Positions 55,019-61,982 of a stretch of DNA of 64,000 nucleotides are shown here, one piece after another (the first letter of the stretch is position 1; each line of letters begins with the position of its first letter). Both the position numbers and the translations under genes were made by a program. The notes under the pieces are model-generated. The model made no database searches. It was given only the letters and a program-made list of their open reading frames with translations, and was not told the origin of the DNA. Location: NCBI GenBank assembly GCA_035274845.1, contig DATENU010000020.1, forward strand, positions 1 to 64,000, written 5' to 3'. This stretch comes from Chthoniobacterales bacterium. GTDB taxonomy: Bacteria; Verrucomicrobiota; Verrucomicrobiia; Chthoniobacterales; UBA10450.

Positions 55019-57496
55019 TTATTCAGCCTGTAGCATCCGCGCCGGATCGATTCTGGTCGCACGCCATGCAGGAATGATAGTTGCCAATGCAGCCGACCCG
55101 ATGAGTACAACGAGTACGGAGCACATTGTCAGAGGATCAAAGGCGGCTACTCCGTAGAATATGTCATCCGAAGGCTGGCCTTGGTAAACGGCCGACCGAA
55201 CAACACGCACAAGTCCCACGGATGCGGGAAGTCCGACGAGAAAGCCGACAAGTAATAGACCGGCGACTTTCCGGAAGACGAGCGACATTACTTGCTGTCG
55301 ATTAGCGCCAATCGCCATTCGCAAAGCGATCTCTCGGGTACGCTGAGCCACCCAAAATGCAAGCGTCCCGTAGATTCCGACGGCCGTCGCGACCAAAGCG
55401 AACATGGCAAAAAGTACCAGCAATGTCCCATTGAACCTTCGTGCCAGTTGTGACGCGCGAATGCGTTCTGCCATCATTTCCATATCATAAACCGGCTGAC
55501 TCGGATCCAGCTTCAAAATGGCGTCGCGCACACGATCTGCCAAGCCCGGCGATTTAGTGCGCGTCTCGGCCACTACAAACATGGACGGCACCGGGCTTTG
55601 CGCGAAAGGAATATACACGACGTTGTGAGGCTGCTCGGTGACATCCCACTGTTTGCCGCTGGCGACAACTCCCACGATTTGCGCAACGCGCGGCTCCACA
55701 TTATCCGGATCGAGGCGCTCGGCCGGTTCGATCTCGAGTTGCTTGCCTATGGGAGACTCTGATGGGAAAAGTTGACGCCCGAGATGTTCGTTAATCATGA
55801 TTACGGGCGGCGCTCCCTGGACGTCCGTAACGGTAAACGATCTGCCGAGGGTGATTCGGACTCCGAGTGTGCGAAAATATTCCGGAGTCACAAGGACGGT
55901 TTGAGCGTCCATTTGCTCGCCGGTATTCTGTGCTCGACCTGGTTGAGTTATGCGATTTCCCATTGCTCCCGAAGTAAATGGCAAGTGGCTGACCGCGGCC
56001 ACCTCGCCTATACCGGGGGTATTCTTGAGGCGGTCGAAGACCATGGCATAAAAGGTGGCGATCTGGTCACCTGTCTTATATCGAGGGCCCTGCGGAAAAA
56101 GATGAAAGCTGAGCAGATTCCCAGACTGGAAGCCGATATCAGTCTGTTGTAACCGCCAAAGGCTCCGAATTAAGAGGCCGGCGCCTGATAATAAAACCAC
56201 GGTTAGCACTACCTGGGAAGTAACAAGGAAACCTCTCAGTCGCTGCCGTCCCAAGCCAGCGCCGCCGGACCGGTCACTCTGGCGCAGCCAGTCGTTGATT
56301 TGAATTCCGCCCGAAAAGAGTAAAGGCACGATGGCAAAAAATATGGCCATGCCTGCCGAAAGCGCTGCGATGCCGAACAATACACTCGTATCAATTCGCA
56401 CCTCAGCCAGACGCGGGATATCAGCCGGGGCAACGGACAAAACAGCCCGCCGAAACCCATCCGCGATCCAGATGCCGAGAACCGTACCACCGAATACAAG
56501 AATGATACTTTCGCTTGCCGAAAGACGCAGGATGCTCCAGCGGGTCGCGCCTAGCGCCGCCCGAATCGCCAACTCTTGTTGGCGGCCTGTCCACCTCGCC
56601 AAGAGAAGGCTGGCTACGTTTGTACAGGCAATGAGCAGAACGAAAACGATCGCCGCTTGGAGTATGACTAGAAGGCCTCGATATCCTCCAATCCGTGTCT
56701 CCAGCAAATCTGTCATCTTAACCTCAGGAACGCCATTCACGCCCGGATAAATCTTCGCGAGCTGTGCGGCAATGTTATTCATTTGGGCTTGAGTCTCCGC
56801 AAGGGTGACTGCCGATTTCAATCTGCCGATGACAGTAAGAAGATGCAGATCGCGGTTCTGCATCTCCTTTGAGTTAAAACGAAGCGGAAGAATGACATCT
56901 GCTGTCCGAAAACCGAAGGATTCGAAAATCGGCGGGGCTACCCCGACGATATTGTAGGTTTCTCGGTCGACCGTAATTTTTTGGCCGATCACATCGTGAC
57001 GTGAAGCAAAATGCCTCTTCCATAAAGCATCGCCGATAATTGCGACGGATCGTTCTTCCGTTCCCAATTCATCCTCGACAAACCAACGACCAAGCCGGGG
57101 CTTAAGTCGCAATATCGAAAACAAACTGCCGCTTACACTCCGCACCCCAATGCGCTCGGCGCCATAATTGGTGGCCAAGGTAGCCTCTGTCGCAGCGGTT
57201 GAAGCGGATAAGCCGTCAAAGACTCGGGCTTGCTCGACCCAGTCCTTATAATTCGGTCCAGACACATCCCAGAGAAGTTCGCGTTGCCTTGAGGGTTTTT
57301 CCCATAAAACGACAAGCCTTCCGGAATCTTCGAAGGGGAGTGGCTTCAGCAATACTCCATTAAGCAAGCTAAAGATCGCAGCGTTCGCACCGATTCCAAT
57401 CGCAAGGGAAAGAACCACTGCGATCGTAAATGTAGGACTCTTCGCAACAAGTCTCGCGCTGTAGAAAAGATCGCGAAGAAAACCGTTCATTGACAT
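55019..57496 (-). CDS. ADOP/MacB-type ABC transporter permease
   Basis: 825 residues with the ADOP-family layout: N-terminal FTIAVVLSLAIGIGANAAIF, a MacB-like periplasmic domain (to ~260), three helices of an FtsX domain (with LARWTGRQQELAIRAALGAT), a second periplasmic domain, and a second FtsX domain ending in WRATRIDPARMLQAE. ADOP permeases usually work with a separate ATPase, and none is adjacent. It starts 23 bases after the subunit-3-like gene in the same direction, so it is probably the last gene of the lasso operon and could help export or self-protection. Confidence 0.88.
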   Translation of the reverse strand: MSMNGFLRDLFYSARLVAKSPTFTIAVVLSLAIGIGANAAIFSLLNGVLLKPLPFEDSGRLVVLWEKPSRQRELLWDVSGPNYKDWVEQARVFDGLSASTAATEATLATNYGAERIGVRSVSGSLFSILRLKPRLGRWFVEDELGTEERSVAIIGDALWKRHFASRHDVIGQKITVDRETYNIVGVAPPIFESFGFRTADVILPLRFNSKEMQNRDLHLLTVIGRLKSAVTLAETQAQMNNIAAQLAKIYPGVNGVPEVKMTDLLETRIGGYRGLLVILQAAIVFVLLIACTNVASLLLARWTGRQQELAIRAALGATRWSILRLSASESIILVFGGTVLGIWIADGFRRAVLSVAPADIPRLAEVRIDTSVLFGIAALSAGMAIFFAIVPLLFSGGIQINDWLRQSDRSGGAGLGRQRLRGFLVTSQVVLTVVLLSGAGLLIRSLWRLQQTDIGFQSGNLLSFHLFPQGPRYKTGDQIATFYAMVFDRLKNTPGIGEVAAVSHLPFTSGAMGNRITQPGRAQNTGEQMDAQTVLVTPEYFRTLGVRITLGRSFTVTDVQGAPPVIMINEHLGRQLFPSESPIGKQLEIEPAERLDPDNVEPRVAQIVGVVASGKQWDVTEQPHNVVYIPFAQSPVPSMFVVAETRTKSPGLADRVRDAILKLDPSQPVYDMEMMAERIRASQLARRFNGTLLVLFAMFALVATAVGIYGTLAFWVAQRTREIALRMAIGANRQQVMSLVFRKVAGLLLVGFLVGLPASVGLVRVVRSAVYQGQPSDDIFYGVAAFDPLTMCSVLVVLIGSAALATIIPAWRATRIDPARMLQAE

Positions 57497-57519
57497 CTAA
57501 AGGGAAACAGCGGCAGCTC

Positions 57520-58038
57520 TTACGGTTCAGGAACTGGTGGGCATCCTTCGAAGGATGACACGTAGTCGTTGCCCATGTACCGCAGATACTGGTATCCAAT
57601 TGCGCTCGTAAAAAACCCATCGAGCGTGAGTCGACGGATTAGAGCGAAAAAGGGAAAACCAGGCTGAAGCGCCGGGTAGCGAGCGGCCTTTTCCCGATGC
57701 GCGAGGATGTCCAGGACCTCGTGTTGTTCCGCCTCGGAACAGTTCGCGAAAACGCGACCGTGGCGCATGGAATAGATGGAATCGAGCCATCGAAGTCCGC
57801 CTGAAATACATAAACCGATTGAAGCCTTTTCGCTCGCAAGTAAACTGATAAACTCTGGTGCGCCAGCCTCTACAGCCCCGGGCGAGTCCGCGTCCGGTGG
57901 GATGATAAGGTCGCAGAGTACCCGCAAGGTCCGCAGCTGATGCTCGTCGAGTTGCTCCGGTTTTGACTCGTGGCTTGTCGTCCCCACAGAAGGAATAGAC
58001 GGTTCAAATCCACTAAGGCGCGGGCCCGACTCAGTCAT
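57520..58038 (-). CDS. Gluconate 2-dehydrogenase subunit 3-like protein
   Basis: 172 residues. The core LRVLCDLIIPPDADSPGAVEAGAPEFI-type start and the helical remainder (GLRWLDSIYSMRHGRVFANC, FFALIRRLTLDGFFTS, IGYQYLRYMGN) fit the family that forms the small subunit of membrane gluconate and related sugar dehydrogenases (PF13618). No Tat or Sec signal is visible; about 30 polar residues precede the domain. Three bases separate it from the GMC gene, its normal partner. Confidence 0.82.
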   Translation of the reverse strand: MTESGPRLSGFEPSIPSVGTTSHESKPEQLDEHQLRTLRVLCDLIIPPDADSPGAVEAGAPEFISLLASEKASIGLCISGGLRWLDSIYSMRHGRVFANCSEAEQHEVLDILAHREKAARYPALQPGFPFFALIRRLTLDGFFTSAIGYQYLRYMGNDYVSSFEGCPPVPEP

Positions 58039-58041
58039 AAA

Positions 58042-59703
58042 CTAGAGATACCCTCTTTTCACCTGGTTAAGCAAGAACTCCGAAGCACGCCAAGCCAGGG
58101 CGAGAATCGTTAACGTAACCGGCTTGTCAGAACTCGAAACGAAAGAACTCGCATCCATTACAAACAGATTTTTTACGTCATGAGCCTGGCAAAAGCCGTT
58201 CAAGGCAGCGGCTCTTGGATCACGGCCCATCCTAATCGTACCCTGCTCCTGAAACCCCTCCCCGCCAGGATTGCCGACTAATTCCCCAGGATCGGGAATG
58301 CAGGTACCGCCTCCCGCCTCCACGATAGCGCGGAACGAACGCTGCATATCGTCTATCATCTTGAACTCATTGTCCCCCAAAGCGAATTGAAAACGGAGTG
58401 TCGGAATCCCCCAACGGTCCATGAGGTTGTTGTTGATCTCGCAATAACTTTCATCGTTCGAAATCATCTCGCCCGCTGCTATGAAATTAATGTAGCAGCC
58501 ATAAACATCGCGGCAACGACGCTTCAATTCAATCCCGTAACCCTCGTGTCTTTCGACCTCAAGGGCGAATGCGCTTACGAGGGGCACGTTTCTTCCTCCA
58601 TTGAAGAGAATGTGATATCCGCGCAAGAAATCGTTCTTGGCTCCAGCTTTCCACCAGGGAATCCAAAGGTGGGGTCTCCCCGTTCCATCGTGATTGTGAG
58701 GCGGAACTCTTGTTAGTTGTGGGAAAAACCCCGCGGCTCTACTCACCACAGAATCGCGAAGGTAACGGCCAACGACCCCAGAGGAATTTGCAACACCATC
58801 GGGAAATATCGTTGACCTCGAGTTTAACAGGAGTCGCGTAGATTCGCAGGTGCCCGCCGCTAAGACAACGACCCGCGCTCGCACCTGTCGCTCAGAATAG
58901 CTCTGCTTGTCGATGTACGACACCGCCCGAATTCGCGCGTCGCTACTCACGAGTAGCTCCCGTGCCATAGCGTTGGTGATCAAGGTTAAGCGGCCGGTTG
59001 CCAACGCCGATGGAATCAAGACCTGGGCCGAGCTAAAGCACGAATTCGATTTGCAGCCTCGATAACATTGGCCGCAATAGTGGCAGGCAGGCCGCCCGCG
59101 ATGCGGCTGAGTTAGAATAGAGGCAGTGCACGGCACGCACGGAATTCCGACTTTCTGGCAGGCCTTTCCGACAAAAAGCTCAGTACACCTCGGTTTAGGT
59201 GGAGGCATGTTACCCGCTCCGAATACCCCAATAAGATCTTCGACCCTGTCGTAGTAGGGCGACAAGTCTTCGTAAGTAATCGGCCAGTCTTCACCATGCC
59301 CGTCAAGTGACCGACCAATAAAGTCATGCGGCTGAAAACGGGCCACGCCTTGGCCCCAGTGGTTCGTTCGACCGCCCACTCCGCGAGCTCGAAACCAATT
59401 AAAGGGCTTGCGCCGGCTACGGGTATACGGTTCTCCTGGAATCGTAAAGCCAGTTTGGGGCGGATATAAATCGTCACCGTCCCCTCCTTTCGACAGACCA
59501 CGGCGCGGAAGTTCGTACACCCACATGTGCTGTTTGAAATCAACTTCAGGGTTGATAGAGGGGCCTGCCTCCAACAACACTACATCAAGGCCGGCCTCGG
59601 TGAGGAGTTTCGCTGACATTCCACCCGCGGCCCCGGAGCCGATAATGCAGACGTCGTAGATCCCAGCGTTCGGACCTGCAAATGACATTGATTGCGAGAT
59701 CAA
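58042..59703 (-). CDS. GMC-family FAD oxidoreductase
   Basis: 553 residues. The dinucleotide-binding VCIIGSGAAGGMSAKLL (residues ~18-34) is followed by LLEAGP, RARGVGGRTNHWGQGVARF, and a Cys-rich stretch CHYCGQCYRGCKSNSC (~215-230). The FAD-closing GTIRMGRDP, AHDVKNLFVMDASSFVSSSD and TLTILALAWRA complete it. It is close to the gluconate-dehydrogenase/sorbose-type large subunits. The His before GT.RMG and the Asn of the NPT motif, usual active-site residues, seem replaced (Q-E-Q-G; DKPVTLT). Substrate unknown. Operon position suggests a tailoring reaction on the lasso peptide, or an unrelated sugar/alcohol oxidation. Confidence 0.85.
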   Translation of the reverse strand: MISQSMSFAGPNAGIYDVCIIGSGAAGGMSAKLLTEAGLDVVLLEAGPSINPEVDFKQHMWVYELPRRGLSKGGDGDDLYPPQTGFTIPGEPYTRSRRKPFNWFRARGVGGRTNHWGQGVARFQPHDFIGRSLDGHGEDWPITYEDLSPYYDRVEDLIGVFGAGNMPPPKPRCTELFVGKACQKVGIPCVPCTASILTQPHRGRPACHYCGQCYRGCKSNSCFSSAQVLIPSALATGRLTLITNAMARELLVSSDARIRAVSYIDKQSYSERQVRARVVVLAAGTCESTRLLLNSRSTIFPDGVANSSGVVGRYLRDSVVSRAAGFFPQLTRVPPHNHDGTGRPHLWIPWWKAGAKNDFLRGYHILFNGGRNVPLVSAFALEVERHEGYGIELKRRCRDVYGCYINFIAAGEMISNDESYCEINNNLMDRWGIPTLRFQFALGDNEFKMIDDMQRSFRAIVEAGGGTCIPDPGELVGNPGGEGFQEQGTIRMGRDPRAAALNGFCQAHDVKNLFVMDASSFVSSSDKPVTLTILALAWRASEFLLNQVKRGYL

Positions 59704-59727
59704 GCTTAATGTAGCTGGCTACCTAGC

Positions 59728-61638
59728 CTAGGACAAGATGCAGGAAAGAGGCCTGGACGCGCGGATCAACGTCAATTCTTGTTCAACTCCGGACGATGAA
59801 GCCTTTCGCCTTTCGACAAGGTTACTTTCGCATATGTTCCGGTACATTTCATTTCGTAGGCTCACTTCGCGGTGCGAGCCCTCATCGACCAGCCGACCAC
59901 CGGTCATGAAAATTATGCGATCTACCGACTTCATCACGACAGGGTTATGGGTCACGAACAGCAACGTCGCCGGCCCTGCCAGGTCAGTGAGGTTTCTTAA
60001 AACGCGCTCTTCGGTCGAAGCATCCAGCGCAGAAGTAGACTCGTCCAGCACCAACATGCGTGGTTCTCGCAGAATGGCTCTCGCGAGAGCCACGCGCTGA
60101 CGTTCCCCACCCGAGAGTTTTGTGGCTCTCGGACCTAACTGCTCGTTCCACCCCCCCCGCAAAGCGGACAAAACGGGCACAAGCTCCGCGACCTCGACGG
60201 CATGCTCCAATTTTCTGGGAGTGATCGCCGAACGCCCGCATAATAAATTGTCGCGAAAAGAACCCTCGAAAAGGATTGGCTCCTGGGGGACGACTAACAC
60301 GCTGGAACGCAGGCTGCGTAGGTCCAAGGAGCGAATGTCGAAGCCGTCGACCTCGATCGAACCTTTCTGAACGTCGTAAAGCCGTGCTAAGAGCCTCGTG
60401 ATTGTACTTTTGCCGCTGCCGGTTCTTCCCACGATCGCCACTCTTTCCCCAGCATCTACCGCGAAGCTCACCGACTCGATTCCGATCCTGCCGTCCTGGT
60501 AGGTAAATGAAACATTCTCAAAATGCACGGTTGCGGCTTCAATTCTCTCTAGTGTTATCGGCGAGACGGGATTCTCAATCGCACTTGGCGTCTCCAAGAC
60601 TTCACGGACGCGCCGAACGCTTACGCGTATCCGTTGCAGCTTTGTATCAAGCTCAATCAATCCGGCGATAGGCTCGAATAGCCTCATCAAATAGCCCCAA
60701 AACGCTACCAATCCACCCACCGTCAAGATTCCAGACATGACTTGAAAGCCACCAGCGACAAGCATCAGACCAATCCCCGCACCCATTACCAGAAGAGAAA
60801 GGCCGGAATAGAGCATCTCCGTTCGTCGTCTGCTCATTTGCGCGATCATGGATCGGCGAGCTGAAAACAAGAAACGCCGTGCTTGGGCGCGCTCGTTACA
60901 AAGAAGCTGCGACTGCGCAATGGCTGGAACTTGTTCCTGGAGGAACGAACTTCGAGCAGCAGATGCGGTTTGCACATTGTCTGACTGTGTCGCAACCAGA
61001 CGCCGATAACGGTAACGCACCAAGACGAAGACTGGTGCTAATGGCAAACAAATTACGGCAAGCCTCGCGTTCAGCATGAACATTGCCGCTAAGTTGAGCA
61101 CAAGGAAGATTGTCGATCGAAATGAGGAGGAAAACAGATCTTCACCCGCCCGGCCGATTTGCTCCACGTCCTGTTCAAGTCGGAAAACGAGCTGGCCCGG
61201 CGGCGTATTATCATGGTACGCACTCGATTGGCGCTGAAGATGTCGCAACGTCTTGAATCGAAGGCGCACCGCCAGCCGTTGCGCCGCCTCGGTTCCGACT
61301 TTTGCGCCTTGGACCCCGAAAAACAGTCTGCCGCCATATGCTAGAAGAAATCCACAGCCCGCCGCCGCCAACGCTGTAGCGTCCCTTCCCGGGATGACCC
61401 TATCAATAACCCATCGCATCAGCAGTGGATCAACTAAGCTGATGAGGCCGCTGCCAGTCGTGTAGAAAAGACTTAGAATGTATAGTGGCAAGTAACGGCG
61501 AGCGTTACCAATTAGCCACTTAATGTCGTTGAACATTTTGAATAAACTGAACCGCTTTGAATAAACTTCAGATACCCATAGCACGGCTAGGTCAAATGCG
61601 TTGAGAACAACTGATGCAGAGTTAGCTACGCTCTGCAC
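59728..61638 (-). CDS. ABC exporter, lasso-peptide type (ATPase-permease fusion)
   Basis: 636 residues from GTG 61638; an internal ATG at 61536 is an equally likely start. The transmembrane domain (~45-335) has the six-helix exporter pattern. The ATPase has Walker A VAIVGRTGSGKSTITRLLAR, Q-loop VVPQEPILFEG, signature KLSGGERQRVALARAIL, Walker B MLVLDESTSALD and His-loop LFVTHNPV. No C39 peptidase domain, consistent with lasso D proteins, where the leader is removed by a separate protein. It begins 20 bases after the second precursor. Confidence 0.9.
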   Translation of the reverse strand: MQSVANSASVVLNAFDLAVLWVSEVYSKRFSLFKMFNDIKWLIGNARRYLPLYILSLFYTTGSGLISLVDPLLMRWVIDRVIPGRDATALAAAGCGFLLAYGGRLFFGVQGAKVGTEAAQRLAVRLRFKTLRHLQRQSSAYHDNTPPGQLVFRLEQDVEQIGRAGEDLFSSSFRSTIFLVLNLAAMFMLNARLAVICLPLAPVFVLVRYRYRRLVATQSDNVQTASAARSSFLQEQVPAIAQSQLLCNERAQARRFLFSARRSMIAQMSRRRTEMLYSGLSLLVMGAGIGLMLVAGGFQVMSGILTVGGLVAFWGYLMRLFEPIAGLIELDTKLQRIRVSVRRVREVLETPSAIENPVSPITLERIEAATVHFENVSFTYQDGRIGIESVSFAVDAGERVAIVGRTGSGKSTITRLLARLYDVQKGSIEVDGFDIRSLDLRSLRSSVLVVPQEPILFEGSFRDNLLCGRSAITPRKLEHAVEVAELVPVLSALRGGWNEQLGPRATKLSGGERQRVALARAILREPRMLVLDESTSALDASTEERVLRNLTDLAGPATLLFVTHNPVVMKSVDRIIFMTGGRLVDEGSHREVSLRNEMYRNICESNLVERRKASSSGVEQELTLIRASRPLSCILS

Positions 61639-61657
61639 CAGCTGTGACAGCCACTGC

Positions 61658-61798
61658 CTAGACGGTGTCGTCGTCGGAGTCTATGTTCGGATCCTTCCTG
61701 CCGCTGCAATTGCAGCAGTCAGAGAACGGTCCGCCAGCTCCCATTACGAGTTCTTCTGCCTGGCCGATCTCGACAATCTCAGGTGCTTCGTATTTCAA
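61658..61798 (-). CDS. Lasso-type RiPP precursor peptide A2
   Basis: 46 residues from a TTG start with a perfect AAAGGAGGTG site eight bases upstream. The leader MKYEAPEIVEIGQAEELVM has the lasso spacing Y-x2-P-x-I-x3-G-x7-G (Val where Thr is usual at -2). The predicted core is GAGGPFSDCCNCSGRKDPN followed by IDSDDDTV: Gly1 and Asp8 could close an eight-residue ring; Cys9, Cys10 and Cys12 follow; the tail is acidic. It differs from A1 at nine positions by eye, only one of them in the leader. Placement between cyclase and exporter supports the call. Confidence 0.82.
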   Translation of the reverse strand: MKYEAPEIVEIGQAEELVMGAGGPFSDCCNCSGRKDPNIDSDDDTV

Positions 61799-61806
61799 TT
61801 GTGTTT

Positions 61807-61816
61807 CACCTCCTTT
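61807..61816 (-). promoter_or_regulatory. Shine-Dalgarno site of precursor A2
   Basis: AAAGGAGGTG on the minus strand, eight bases from the TTG at 61798. It matches the anti-Shine-Dalgarno sequence almost fully and decides the TTG start, for which there is no ATG alternative near the leader. Confidence 0.85.
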
Positions 61817-61841
61817 CGGTCATCGTTCGATAAGCGACTAC

Positions 61842-61982
61842 TTAAATGGTGTCGTCGTCGGAGTCTATGTCCGGAAGTTTTCTGCTGCTGCAAGTGCAGC
61901 AATCAGCGAACGCCCCCCCGGCGCCCATTACGAGTTCTTCCGCCTGGCCGATTTCGACAATCTCTGGTGTTTCGTATTTCAA
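61842..61982 (-). CDS. Lasso-type RiPP precursor peptide A1
   Basis: 46 residues from TTG 61982, which overlaps the cyclase stop as TTGA, with AAAGGAGGTG eight bases upstream. The leader MKYETPEIVEIGQAEELVM is nearly identical to A2. The predicted core is GAGGAFADCCTCSSRKLPD followed by IDSDDDTI: Gly1-Asp8 ring, CCTC just after the ring, acidic C-terminal IDSDDDTI. A longer frame upstream is the cyclase gene read in another frame and was rejected. Alternatives such as sactipeptide or lanthipeptide are not supported because no radical-SAM or Lan enzyme is present. Confidence 0.83.
   Translation of the reverse strand: MKYETPEIVEIGQAEELVMGAGGAFADCCTCSSRKLPDIDSDDDTI

Noticed and set aside
61658-61982. 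Precursors as sactipeptide or lanthipeptide because of the CCxC motif
   Set aside because: No radical-SAM, LanB/C/M or ATP-grasp enzyme is adjacent; the cyclase and the YxxP leader spacing fit lasso peptides.
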